64,000 nt of DNA. Source: Oxyruncus cristatus. Taxonomy: Eukaryota; Chordata; Aves; Passeriformes; Cotingidae. Positions 40,101-51,054 of this stretch are shown piece by piece. The DNA lies in contig VXAY01006780.1 of the NCBI GenBank assembly GCA_013399855.1, positions 62,001 through 126,000 on the forward strand. Reading direction: 5' to 3'. The notes beneath the pieces were generated by a model, which worked only from the letters and a program-made list of their open reading frames with translations, searched no databases and had not been told where the DNA came from. The translations under genes were made by a program, and so were the position numbers. Every line of letters starts with the position of its first letter. Position 1 is the stretch's first letter.

Positions 40101-40848
40101 AGAAAAAGATTCCCTAGAAAAATACTAGATAGTTGTACCAGCCGTGTAACAACTGCTTCTGCCCCAAGATTTCATTTGAGCTGAAATGTTACCTGAGGAT
40201 TAGCAATCTAATGTTAGTGATGTAACAGTTTTTCAGTCGATGGAAGGTTCTTGTCAGATGAAAGCATATACACTGAGGGAATGTGGTGAAGGCAGGGGCG
40301 GGCTGGGGCTGTGACCATTGCTGTTCTCTGCCCCAGTTCCCCCTCGGGGCTGGTTTTGACACCTGTGCCCCCTGTGGCTCCAAACAAATGTTCTTAGAAA
40401 GAGCCACAACCTGCTGGAGCAATTTCTTCCTTGTCCCACCCAGAACTCATTCCTTGGATGTAAGTCAGCAAGGGGAAATTCCAGCCTGTACCAGGCTCCA
40501 GTGCATGCTGGGAGGAACGTGCCTCTTCCCAAATGTTGCCTCATCTCCTTGCTGGCCTTTCACCATGGGAAAAAGGCAGATAAGTGAAAACTGTGTTTTG
40601 TGGAAGAAGAGAATTTCACTCTATTTCTCTCCAGGGACCCTTACAATACCACACATGATTAAGTCTCTAAAACGTTAATCTATTTTTTTTTTTTTTTCTG
40701 GCTCCTTGGATCTCATCTTGCCTCGGGAAACATGGATGAGAAAGCTTGCTGCAGTAAAGCTTTGTAAGTCTAAGCTGTCCTGAAGTAAGTTTTCTGCAGC
40801 AAGCAACCTTTACAGAGTCATATACGGACTTACTTAGGATGACCAAAA

Positions 40849-41476
40849 TAATTAATTAGGAACTTTAAGATTCATGTGCAAATAAACCAGCTAATTCCAC
40901 CAGAGACTTGCTGGATCTGAGCCAGACCAGCTGAGGAGCTGGGATGTGTGGGCAGAGAAAATACACATATGGGTGAAGCTCTGAGTGCTGACCCCACAGT
41001 GGCTGGGGAAGCAAAGGGGCATGGCAGGGACATGGGCACAGGGCACGGGACATGGGAGTGGGACGTGGTATCATATTTTGTTTGCTCTTGTGAGACTTCT
41101 GTCACACCAAGCTTGCTTGTACTTTTCCTTACCTCAGACAGCAGAGATGGACAAGGACAACTCTTCTGGGTCACGTTTTGCATATTTTTGCATCTTTTTC
41201 TCTTCTGCAGTTCCATTGGCCTTATTGTAACAGATGCATTAGCACAACTTACAAAGCTGGTAATAAGTGGTCAGAGCTCATTGCCGGTTTCCTGAGCCCT
41301 CACCCATGGAGGTGATGAGCTGCATGAGGTCTGGTTCTCCATTTCTAGAGTTTCTGTGGTGCTCAGCTGCTCTGCCAGCTTTGTGGGCACAAATACCTCA
41401 CTGGTAAGTGTGGGCATCACTATATCCTCCCTAGAAACCAGTGCATCTCAGAATAGATGTAATTAATTATGCAAAT
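40849..41476. promoter_or_regulatory. Candidate POU/homeodomain composite element
   Basis: TAATTAATTAG lies at 40849-40859. At 41464-41476 a TAATTA core overlaps a perfect octamer (TAATTATGCAAAT, octamer at 41469-41476), followed by CCCATTACAGATG. This arrangement is typical of developmental enhancers. Nothing here shows which gene it would act on. Confidence 0.3.
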
Positions 41477-42379
41477 GCTCCCATTACAGATGAGGCGAGC
41501 TGCTCAGATGGGCAAATGCAACGAGGCACATTTGTGTAAGTAGAAGGAAAGTGGGTGGAGGGGTTTGGTTCTCATCCCTGGGATCAATGGGAATAAAATG
41601 GTTCTCAACTGAAAAGTGATGTTAGTAATATCCAGTGTAGATGACAAATTAAAGTCAAAGGCTCTCTTCTGTCTTTGTCCCACCTCAGCATTGCACAACA
41701 GCCCTGTGCAGTTCCTTTGGACTCTTTGTGCTTATTAAAAAGGTAAATACAGTGGAGTACAGCTTTCTGAGTCTGTGTTTTGGGTTTAAGGCTGGTTTCT
41801 TAATTACTTGTGATGTCCTGGCAGAAATGTGCCTTTTATCATCACTGGTAGCTCACACTCCCAGTTACCTTTTGCAGAGCTGATTCTCCCATTTGTTCTT
41901 GAGGGCTTGTAGCACTGTGTCCTGGTGCTGCCTTCAGAGGACAGTGCATGTAGGTGCTCTGCAAGAACATACCACAAATACAGGTTTAGGAAATCAAATA
42001 ATACCTGTCATTGCATTTTGGCTTTGCTGTGCATTCTCTCTGAGCTTGCCTAAAGTGGGGTTTTCCTGGTTAATGCTGAAACAGATTCTTCCCTTTTCTG
42101 AAGTAATTTCTCTTTGGGAGTCTTCCATTCCCTCATTCACGCTGGCTTGCTAATTGGCCTGGGAGATGAGCTGGTGGTACGGCTGATGTTCTCCTTGATG
42201 TACTAGACCCTCCAAACTGAAGCTTCGAAAAACAAATGGCTGCAAAACAGGTGAGTTACAGACCTGCACTAAATACCTGTTCTGCTGCATTTGCACTCTC
42301 CAGCAACAGGAAATATTAGTTGTGTTATTTTTACATTTCCTGTTTTTGCACACAGTTGCCATCACTACTATTCTAGTGC

Positions 42380-42475
42380 AGCATCACATTACACTACATC
42401 ACATCACCTTACACCACGTTATATGGCATTACATGGTATTACATCACTTTACATGGCATTATGTGGCACAACCTG
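42380..42475. repeat. Degenerate ~10-bp tandem repeat (TTACATGGCA / ATCACATTAC type)
   Basis: About nine imperfect copies of a 10-base unit built from TTACA or ATCAC plus TGGCA or CACGT (for example TTACATGGCATTATGTGGCA). The drift among units shows an old minisatellite made from a pentamer-like core. Confidence 0.75.
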
Positions 42476-43034
42476 GTCCCTGCACTCCCAGGGCCTGTCA
42501 CACCTTTGCAGTTGGGGATTTGGTGCATTTCCATTCACCATGGTTTTAGGGATGTTCCAATGGCTCATGGAGGTGTGTTTTATTGGATTAGTTGACAGAG
42601 TTCCTGCCTGCAGATGGACTATGAGGCAAAACTCAGCACAGAAGTGATTAAAGGAATGAGATTGATGTCTGTGCCTTCCTGCAGATGTGCTGACATGCTC
42701 CTGACCCTGAGGTGCTGGCAGGTTGTGTGGTTGGGCTGCAGCAGCGTGGCCCTTGCTGTGGCTCTGTGGCCTCTTCTGCGCTGGCCTCACTGGCCGCTCC
42801 TGGCTGTGGGCTGGGGGCCGGGTGAGCCCCATGGTCTGCCAGGCACCAGGCCCTCAGCTGTGCTGCACACTTCTAGAGCCAGTTTGGGAGGAGCTCTAAA
42901 ATAGAATACGCCAGGTAAACAGATGAGTTCTGGAAAGAAATTATATAAATACAAGTTCTTGGCTCGAATCTGGTTTTCAGGCAAACAAAACTCTAAACTC
43001 CAGCACCCAGAAACCTGTCAGTGCTTCTGGCTGA

Positions 43035-43090
43035 CTTCAGCCCTTTAAACAAGTCACTTAATCCCTGTTTCTCGTGTAACTACAGATCTG
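43035..43090 (+). repeat. Possible MIR-like SINE fragment
   Basis: TTAAACAAGTCACTTAATCCC then TGTTTCTCGTGTAAC resembles the MIR segment 'ggcaagtcacttaacctctctg ... ctcatctgtaa'. Very short, so tentative. Confidence 0.35.
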
Positions 43091-43204
43091 ATATGTGTGT
43101 GTGGAGCCAGATGATGACCTGCCAGCTTCAGCTGTCTTCTTTCAACTTCATACTTGGAACTAAAGTTCGCACAATATTTTCACAGACATTCATCCCCCCA
43201 TTCT

Positions 43205-43249
43205 GAAAGAAAAAAAAAAAAGGGGAGGAAAAAAAAAGGAAAGAAAAAG
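43205..43249 (+). repeat. Homopurine tract
   Basis: 45 consecutive purines (A runs with GGGGAGG), continued after one C by AGGAGAAAGGAAAGA. A second A-rich purine tract lies at 43457-43483. Simple-sequence expansion. Confidence 0.9.
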
Positions 43250-44414
43250 CAGGAGAAAGGAAAGACGTGGAAGGAGAAAAGACAAACACAAAATGCAGTT
43301 CACTTAAAAATATCTCTGCTTGATGGAGGCTAAAAGGTGGCAGCTGTGCCAAAGTAGTGGACCCTAAATCGCTGAGCAAAAAAGAGCAGGGAAAGCTCTG
43401 ATTGCTCCCAGTACTGCGGTGAATGTGTGCTCTCAGCCTCAAATCAAGCAAGCTTAAAAAAAAAAAAAAGAGAAAAAAAAAAGACTCAATCAAGGCAATA
43501 ATGGCCTCCACTTCACAATCAGACAAGTGCTTCTACTTCAGAAATCCTACCATTTAAGGCTGATTGCTAACCCTGGCCTCATTTCTAATCTAAAGGGCGA
43601 GTAATAATTTGGAAAAGGAATTATAACAACTTCCCAACCATTTGGTAAATCGTCATTATTTTAAAGGGGTGTTGGGAGGCTGTTGCTGGTTGTCAGGTAT
43701 TTTTTTCCTGCTGCTGCTCTCCCACTTTCACCACCCCTTTTCTCCCTGATCTCGTATTGGAAGGGAAGTGATACATGGTGAAAATATATAAGAAAGAAAA
43801 GTCCAGAGGGATCCTCTAACTGCAGGGCTATGGTGTGTAGAAGATTACATGAAGCACAGAAAGATGAAATGGCTCTTCCCTTTGCTACTGTAGAGTGCCC
43901 AGAACTTCGTGCTGGGGTCAGCAGCTATGCTGAGCAGTGATGCTGTTCCCGGCCCAGAGGCTTCTGCACGAGCTCTCCCTGGAGTGGGAAACCTTCTGCT
44001 TTAGAAGGTTGCCCTCCTAAAGGAAAGGGCAAGGAGCACCCATGCAGGCAGATGTGTGATGTTGGGATGCTGGTGCAGCAAAGGACTGCTGCCCACCCAG
44101 CCCCTCAATGCAGCCAGTACGGCCCTTGGCCTCCCCTGGTCAGGAGCCACCCAGCCAATGGAACAAACTGGTGCTCTGCTGTCCAAATCCTGCCTGGACT
44201 GCCTGGGGTAGGGAGAGAAACATTAATCATTCAACCCAGAGGTTATCCTGATGGGAAGTGCCAAGTGTGTTAGTCTGGAACCCTCGTAGCTGAGCTGTGT
44301 TTATTGCCCTTGCTTTCCTGGTTTAAGCATCCATGAATATTTCAGTATTTATGTGAATATTTATTCCAACATCTTCTGCAAGTTTGTTGTGATTTTCACG
44401 CACACATCACAGTC

Positions 44415-44458
44415 GATCTTAGAGGTCTTTCCAACCAAAATGGTTCCATGATTCTAGG
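44415..44458 (+). mobile_element. CR1 LINE extreme 3' end
   Basis: GATCTTAGAGGTCTTTCCAACC, then AAAATGGTTCCATGATTCTAGG: only the last ~45 bp of a CR1 element. Confidence 0.8.
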
Positions 44459-44619
44459 ATTTTCTACTGACAAAACTGAAACAAGAGGACTGGGACAATG
44501 TGCCTTCCGGCCGTGACCTGAGAGGGCCACCGCTGCCCTGGGCAGAACCCGGGGCTTTGTCTGGTGCTGCTGTTCTCAATGACAGAGCGTTTAAAAACAG
44601 ATGCAACATGACACAGAGC

Positions 44620-44665
44620 AGAAGAGCCAGGGGGGACCTGTGCTGGGGGGGACCTGTGCTGGAGG
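44620..44665. repeat. Small tandem duplication
   Basis: The unit GGGGGGACCTGTGCTGG occurs twice in succession just left of the exon-like segment. Confidence 0.8.
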
Positions 44666-44742
44666 GTTATCTAATCCTGTGGAAATCTTGATGGTGTTTT
44701 GATAATAGCAGATATTAGTGATCAAAATATGTCTTATTTCAG

Positions 44743-44857
44743 TGATTCAAGGACAAAATGGGATGCCATTGTCTCCCTGGATGAATGTGAGATGTTTTAT
44801 GAAAGGGACGATCACTGTGTTTGGAGGATGAAAAAATTTCCTTCTCTGCCTCCGGAG
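44743..44857 (+). CDS. Candidate unassigned internal exon (115 nt)
   Basis: The segment sits between an acceptor (CTTATTTCAG ending at 44742) and a donor (GGAG|GTAACG at 44858). The open frame gives 38 residues after one leading base, with DSRTKWDAIV, FYERDDHCVWRM and KKFPSLPPE; all three parts look protein-like. The spacing of the KWD motif and the later VWRMKKFP loosely recalls START lipid-transfer domains (RKEWDSYV ... VYWEVKYP in the PCTP type), but this is similarity by eye and I cannot name the gene. No flanking exons were found. It could be an exon of an unannotated gene, a relic, or chance. Exon phase: one base carried in, none carried out. Confidence 0.3.
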
Positions 44858-45739
44858 GTAACGGCAGCAGCGGCTGAAATGCAGCAGTGTCCCTTACTCC
44901 TGCTTTGTGCTGTGAAGGGATCTGTGCTACAGTTATTTACGTCTGTATTTTAAATACGATTTGAAAAGAGACTGATTCAAAAATTTTCAATGACCCAGTG
45001 AAATCTGAACTACTTATTGCAAGACAAGAAGTATAATGCTTCAATCAAAATAGCAACTTGGAATGTGTTGTATTAAACAGAGTTCATTTAATATTACCCC
45101 AGAGTGCTGTGGATGTGAAAACACATTCTGGAATTTGAACTTTCATATCTAGGTAATAGGAGCAAGGAGAAAATGGTAATTTCTAATATTGCACATATTG
45201 GGCCAAATTCTGATCCCATATAGAACTCCCCATGGCATTCCTGCATGTTTTTCAAAAGCAGCGTGTCCCTGGGTCTTGTCTGTCACTACAAGCTAAAGAT
45301 GTTACAGGATAATCAAGTAGAACCTGCACAGAGCTCTGTGTAAAATCCTGCTGCATTTTACTTTCCCGGCACTGTCTTTGCAGAATTTCTGAGATGTGTG
45401 TTTGCAGTGAGAGAAAACAAAACCAGGCTCGGGCTCCGTGCAATTGAAGAAAATTCTGAAATAATTTGCATTGAGAGATGCAAAATAACGGAAAAATGTG
45501 GATTATATGCATAAACTCTGGGTGCATTTCACTTTTAAATATTCCTTGATTTTTGTCAGCAATGTTATGCAAAAATATTTAAATAAGCAGATTATAAAAG
45601 TGCTGCCCGTGTAACATCGATGCAGAAACGATCGTGGACGGGCATTAGAATGAAATCTCCGTGGACGGGAGAATTTCTGTTCATCCCAAGGAAAACGGGT
45701 TTTTGCTTGCCAGCAGTTGGTTATTTCGAGAGGTTAAAT

Positions 45740-46330
45740 GGCTCCTGCTGCCAACCCGAGCGTGAGTGCGGAGAGCCGCAAGCGCTGATCTCTCGCACGG
45801 ACCCCGGGGTGAGCTCTCTGGCCCCGAGCGCACCGGGGCGGGGAGCGGGACCGGCGGTCGAGGGGGCTCCGCCGCTCGCTCGGTTCCATCGCTCGGTGCC
45901 CCCGCTGGCACCGCCCCCCTCTCCGGGTCCCGCCGCTGCCCGGCACCCACCGGGGGCTGAAGCCCCGGAGAGACCGGCGCGCCGGGGCAGGAGCGGGGAG
46001 TTGCAGTCCCTGTGCGGTGTTAAAATACGGTAAACCGGAATTTATTGGGTGCTTATTTAGAGAAACGAAAAATCCTATTCTGTTACACACGGAGCGAACT
46101 CCGGTGCCTGTAGGAATTGTCGCCCGTCGTCAGCGCGGGCTGTGCCGACACCTTCCAGCCCTGCCCGAAACCCCGAGGCAGAGCGCGGATCTCACCTGCG
46201 CACCGAGGGGATGCACCGAAGCAGCGCCGTGCCCGCCGCCCGGGGCGGCTGCGGGAGAGCCCGGCGGTGCCGCCGGGACGGAGCGGGTATCTGCTCCTGA
46301 GCCGGGGCCGAGCATCCCACCACCGGGCTC
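45740..46330. promoter_or_regulatory. Strong orphan CpG island
   Basis: About 590 bp very rich in G+C and CpG inside A/T-rich sequence, with SP1-like GGGGCGGGG (45836-45845) and GGGGCGG patches; an A/T-rich notch lies at 46020-46090. CpG islands of this kind are usually promoters. On the minus strand it has a consensus donor (CGCAG|GTGAGATC, intron starting at 46195); on the plus strand weaker donors (GAGC|GTGAGTG near 45761). No gene is known to me at this spot. Mammalian order puts LHX8 beyond TYW3, transcribed in TYW3's direction (here leftward), but no LIM domain or homeodomain exon is readable to its left in this window. Confidence 0.65.
46196..46315 (-). CDS. Candidate first exon: ATG to splice donor, 40 codons, minus strand
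   Basis: From ATG at 46315-46313 the minus strand stays open for 40 codons and ends exactly at a CAG|GTGAGA donor, in phase 0. The peptide is rich in Ala, Gly and Pro (begins MLGPGSGADT, ends SVHPLGAQ), as expected from CpG-island sequence by chance. It does not resemble the LHX8 N-terminus as I know it. It may be a 5' untranslated exon of a noncoding or coding transcript running left. Confidence 0.2.
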
Positions 46331-49300
46331 TGAGCTGTCAGAATTCCTTTGCAAAAAACCCAATTACAGTAACTATAAAACTTGGTTTTGAGAAAACAGT
46401 ATTTCTCTTTTCACGGGATCCTGCAGAAAATAGAAACAAAGTAAGATTTTTTTTTTCCTTCCAGTATAAAATTGACCAAAATAGTGTATCTGCTCAGGTA
46501 CCATAAATAAACTGCATCCAGAAAGCAAAATAAAAGCTTTTGTATAATTTGGGTGCTGTTCTCTGATTGAAAAAAAAAAGAGCTGAGGATTCTCTAACCT
46601 TGATACCAGGTAGCTGCTGCCTGCTGCCACACCACAGCTGGCATATTTGACAGCAATTTTTACAGGCTTTACTTTCTCTTGATATGAAAAAATTAAGTGG
46701 GCAGCTCGGGAAATTTAGGCATGTGATTATTTAATTTTTTTAAAGGCTCAAATTTTTTTTCAAAGGCTCTTTCACAAAACCCCCAGCATGCTGCACTGGG
46801 GCAATTTCAACTATGCATAGAGCAGAAATGAAACATTTCCCCTAATATCCCATTATGTAAATTCCAATTGACAGGGTGTTACAAACTAGTTGTGTATTTT
46901 CAGTAACCAGAAGTACCAAAGAGCTGCTAAGCCTCCAGTGCACGGTACACGTAATACAATAATTTTAAAAACTTGAGACTGAATTTCATACAATTGTATG
47001 TTGTTGTTAAGTGTGTGGACTCTGGCAAATTCAGGTCAAGCCCTAGCAGGAGTAGGATGAGAACTGAGAAGCTGCCCTGTCCACAGAGTTTTAATCCCAC
47101 ATGAAAACACCAATTTCAATGCACTCTGTGGCTTCTACCATCATGCTCTTGTAAACTGATTTAAGTACTTGAGTTTCAGAGGAAGAAGCTATTTCAAGCA
47201 AATACTTGTACGTATGACATCTGTGATTTGCATGTACAGAATTATCCTGGTGAATCAGTCAAGTGACTTTGTGCCCAAGTGCCTGGATGCGCAGGGGAGT
47301 ACAACGGGCTTGGAACCTGCGGAACAACCAGCTGGGAACACTGTGTCCCTGATTTGAGTGGTTTCCTGGTGTGGATGCAAAATGCTATAGATGAGAAAAG
47401 ACTAGCAGTTGCTGGAGTGAATGAACCCATCTGCCTCCCCCGAAACAACTGAGTGCACAGGGAATGAAATCGTAATTTTAAAAAATTTAACACAGCAAGA
47501 GCAAATATGAAAATTGAGATGAAAATACCTTTTAGGTTAATTAAGTGGCTAAGCACACTTACAAACAGTAAAGATTTGCCAGTTTTAGGAGTCTGGTTGC
47601 TTATCAGTGGATTTTCCTTTGGCCATGACACCCAGAGTCGCCTTTTCAGTGGTGCTGCCTCCCACTGCCTGTGGCTGCTCTGCCCGCTGGCTGCCTGCAC
47701 TCTGCAGCTGCAGATGGCATTTACAGCCCAACAGAACTGCTCAGAGCAGCTGGAAATGAAACACAACTTGACAAAATTAACCTCAAAAAGAACAGGTGTT
47801 AACTTGGGTGAGCCTGGTCTGAGGTATGTTGATCCTCTGTGTACAGGCAGGGAAGAGCAGCGGTGCACAGAGGAGGTGGTGCTGGGGCTGTGCTCCTTGT
47901 GGAGTGGTGAAACCACCGCAGCACTGCCCTCTGCAACCTTGGATGTGGCACAAAAAAAAAAAATCAGACAAACCTTATAAAAACTGTTCTACATTTTAAG
48001 CACTGAAGTAAAGAAATTCCCTGATCTTTCCCTGAGAATTATGAGACTGTTTATTTTTCTTGTTGTAGGGTCTTGTTTTGGATTTTTTGTATGAGGTCCC
48101 CAAAAGTCTTCAACCACTGGAGATGATGGGAATAAAGTAACAAGATGTCAACAGTTGGGGTAACATTTCTAGGTTAAGACTGCCAAAAAAAATCTTCATG
48201 AATTTTGTATCATTTTTCAGAGGAATGTGGGATTGTAACACATGTCAGTTCCTGACAAACTGTATTTATTTCTAAAAATGTAAATCCTGTGCTGCTATTA
48301 CACAGTGCAAGGGCTTGGGCCATTACTGTGGTGTTGGATTGCACTGAAAAAGAAAAAAAGAAGAAAAAGGTAAAATTAAAAAGAAGCTTCCCCAAAAATT
48401 TACTTGCACTGAATACCCTTTCCTGCCAATACACAAAGCTACTCCGCCCTCAAAGGCACACCAAGGTCCTGGTTTATGCACCTAATACCATTAGTACCTG
48501 TGAACCCTCTCCCACCTTGCACAGGTGACTGTACACACTGGGAATTAAACTGCTCTGGATTCAGGAACAGGCCTCCTCTATCCCAGGAATGTGGGTTCTG
48601 TGGGCTGGGCTTGAAGTCTGATATGGTTTCTCTGCATCTCAGCTTTTTCAGTGCTGAATTTTCCGTTCCCATGTGTGATGAGACCTGACAGAATGGCAAA
48701 GTCTGTGGGCACTGCTCGTGGTTGGTGCTGGTGCCGTCAGTTCCTTGAGCCACGTCCAACAGACCAGAGCCAGACCTTTAGGAAATGTCACACGTAGAGG
48801 AGGGTTCAAACTGTTCTGAACAAATTCCTTGAGATCCAAAAGCAACAACTGCCTCCTCTGTGCACAGGAGTCGCCCCCCAGGTATTGAGGAGGCACCTGC
48901 CAGAATGGTGGGACCCCCACCAGTGGCGATGGGGACAGGGACAGCCTGTGGCTTCACAGCACTTGGTTGGGGCAGCAGGCTGGGAAGGCTCCTCTGCACA
49001 GAGGCAGATTTTGCTGTTTGTTGATAGAAGCCCTGGGGTTTCAGTTCAGCCCACACAGGCAGCTGAGCCTCCGAATGGAGAGAAGAAAGGTCTGTAAAAC
49101 ATGGTGACTGCAAAGGTCTGACATGAGTCCCTGCCCCAACACTGCTCCAGCAACACTTGTGGCAGAAACCATGCCCCCATACCTGAGGAACTGCTGCCCC
49201 TTGCCCTGCTGTGGGACCCTTGGTTGCTCCCACCACCTGGCTGCTGCCCCACAGGCTAAGGGACTTGGGCTTTGCTCACCCACCTCCTGGCTAGTGGCTC

Positions 49301-50849
49301 TGCAGTGTTAGAATGTTCAGTCAGAATGGAACCATGGTTAGTTCTCCCTAATGTGCATGAGGTCTGAGACCAGCACACACAGTGCTGCTTTGGAAGGTTT
49401 CTGTCCAATTTCCACCACACGTATTGGCCATGTCACAAGCTGGTGGTCTTCCGTCTTCAGTATTTGTCCCCAGCACCTCTCTCCTTCCCTGAAGCAGAAC
49501 CCAGCAGCACTGGTGTGTTCTGTGACATGCTGTTTGTGCTGGCAAGCACCTCAACTGGACGTGGCAGCAAACTTACAAGGACAGAAAGGCCCTGGCCTCT
49601 CCCCTTCCCACGCCCCAGACACATGCTGAGGTGTTTCAAGCCCTCCAGAAGGAGAGCATTTGGGCTCAGAAGTCAGCAACACAAACACACAACACAAGAG
49701 GTTCCAGTTCCTTTCTTCTGGTTCACCCGTGACTTGAAACAGCCTAATGGGTCTTTCAGAATCTACTCAATGCCCCAGTTACTCTTCCCTGTGGCTGCCA
49801 TGGAGTATGTTCAATTTTTACAGCAGAATTAAACTGCCCCCAAAGACAGAGGTTCATGTAATGGTAAGTGACATCCCTCTCTGCATGGCCTGGGAGTTCC
49901 TGCACAAATAAACCACCTCCTTCAGTCAGGGTCCGGCTCTGCAGCGTAAGCTATCGCTCAGTCACAAAAGACAGCTTGGAAGGTTTACAAATTCAGCATT
50001 TTTCTGAAAAATACATGAGCACGGAGTGCCTTTGCCAGTGGCACAACAAGGAATGCACACAGCGCTGCACTATTTGTATATAACAGTTCCTGCAGTCAGT
50101 GGTTCACAGCCCAGTCCAGCCCTTGGGGTGACTTTGGCCGGGTGCTGGCTGCAGAGCGCAGGAGCTCTGTGAGGGAAAGGGGCCACCAGCACACAGAGCC
50201 GGCTAAAGGGGCAAGGAAAATGGTACTGAGTGGCCAGTGGCCATGGGAATCGGAGCACACACAGTGGGGCCGGAGCCCAAGACACAGCAAAGAGCAGGGA
50301 AACAGCAGCTGCCAGTGCAGCAGCCAGGAGGGATGCACCAAGCTGAGGATGGTACAGAGCAATACCCAGCTTCTGCTTTTCTGTCCTAACCACTGCCCCA
50401 GGTATGCTCTGCAGGTGACTAACAGCTGGCCCTGTGCTGCCAGGAAGGGCCAGCCATGCTGGTGCATGCTGGTCTGCAGAGGTCCTGCAGGGAGTAAGAA
50501 CCTTTGGGGAAAAAACCCCAATTTTTAGAGTTTCTCTGCTCTGCAAAAACAAGAAAGTTGGAAGTGAAATGCTGCCACAGAGAACGTGGCCAAAGGCTGC
50601 AGCAAACCCGTTATTTCTGGGATAACTGGCAGACGGACTAAACGTTTGTTAATTTGACAGTACAGTTAAAACCCCCCCAAAACATTCTAAGGCTTTGTTC
50701 CCTGTGCCCGGCAGCATCACACCCGCTCACCATTACCTTTTTTCTGGTCGATGTCCATGGAAGTGTTTCTACTTAAGAGCACAAACGTATATAAACCTCT
50801 TACAAAGAGCATTACAATCAGTTTGCCATTTGCTTTCAAATGCCTTAGT
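46331..50849. other. TYW3 downstream region / possible 3' UTR, no other gene
   Basis: No supported gene. The beginning (from 50849 leftward) must include the TYW3 3' UTR. I found no AATAAA on the minus strand close to the stop; the nearest clear one is at 48265-48270, so either the 3' UTR is about 2.6 kb or a variant signal is used. A 224-codon minus-strand frame (47242-47916) has no recognisable domain. A perfect 14-bp palindrome, CATACAATTGTATG, lies at 46987-47000. Confidence 0.5.
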
Positions 50850-51054
50850 CTATATCATGATTTCAGCAAATAGATCCAGACTGCTTTCAGTATCATCGTG
50901 GGGCTCCAGCTCTCCACTGGGATCGGCCCGTTCCGGTGTGGTCCGTCTCTTTCTCCTGTGCACATACACAGAGCGGCTCTTCTCTGGCCCCTCGGGAGCC
51001 AAGGTGCCTGTAGGGACAGCATCCTCCAGAGCCAACTCCAAGCCTTTCTGGAAT
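50850..51054 (-). CDS. TYW3: TYW3 exon 6 (C-terminal, stop TAG)
   Basis: One base plus 67 codons and TAG (50852-50850). Acceptor is a T tract then CTAG (51056-51055). Encodes [13 protein letters not shown], the basic run [12 protein letters not shown], and an acidic end [19 protein letters not shown]. The low-complexity tail is poorly conserved in the family. Confidence 0.92.

Larger units (their letters stand above)
35819..44414. other. Intergenic, no gene seen
   Basis: Unique sequence holding the 50-base gap (37103-37152), an (AT)n run at 35899-35913, a degenerate tandem repeat at 42380-42475, purine tracts at 43205-43249 and 43457-43483, and candidate regulatory motifs at 40849-41476. No coding gene is supported. 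The stretch 39560-40030 has more CpG than its surroundings and no obvious identity. Confidence 0.5.

Noticed and set aside
1..45700. Search for LHX8 LIM-domain or homeodomain exons on either strand
   Set aside because: None of the Cys/His LIM patterns or the WFQN-type homeodomain helix appears. If LHX8 is the neighbour it lies outside the window.
47242..47916. 224-codon minus-strand open frame, the longest non-gap frame in the window
   Set aside because: No recognisable domain, no splice or promoter context, and mixed hydrophobic and basic content typical of chance frames.
50070..50552. Overlapping 141-160-codon minus-strand frames downstream of TYW3
   Set aside because: The frames overlap one another and a plus-strand frame in G/C-richer sequence, with no motif. 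Probably 3' UTR or intergenic.
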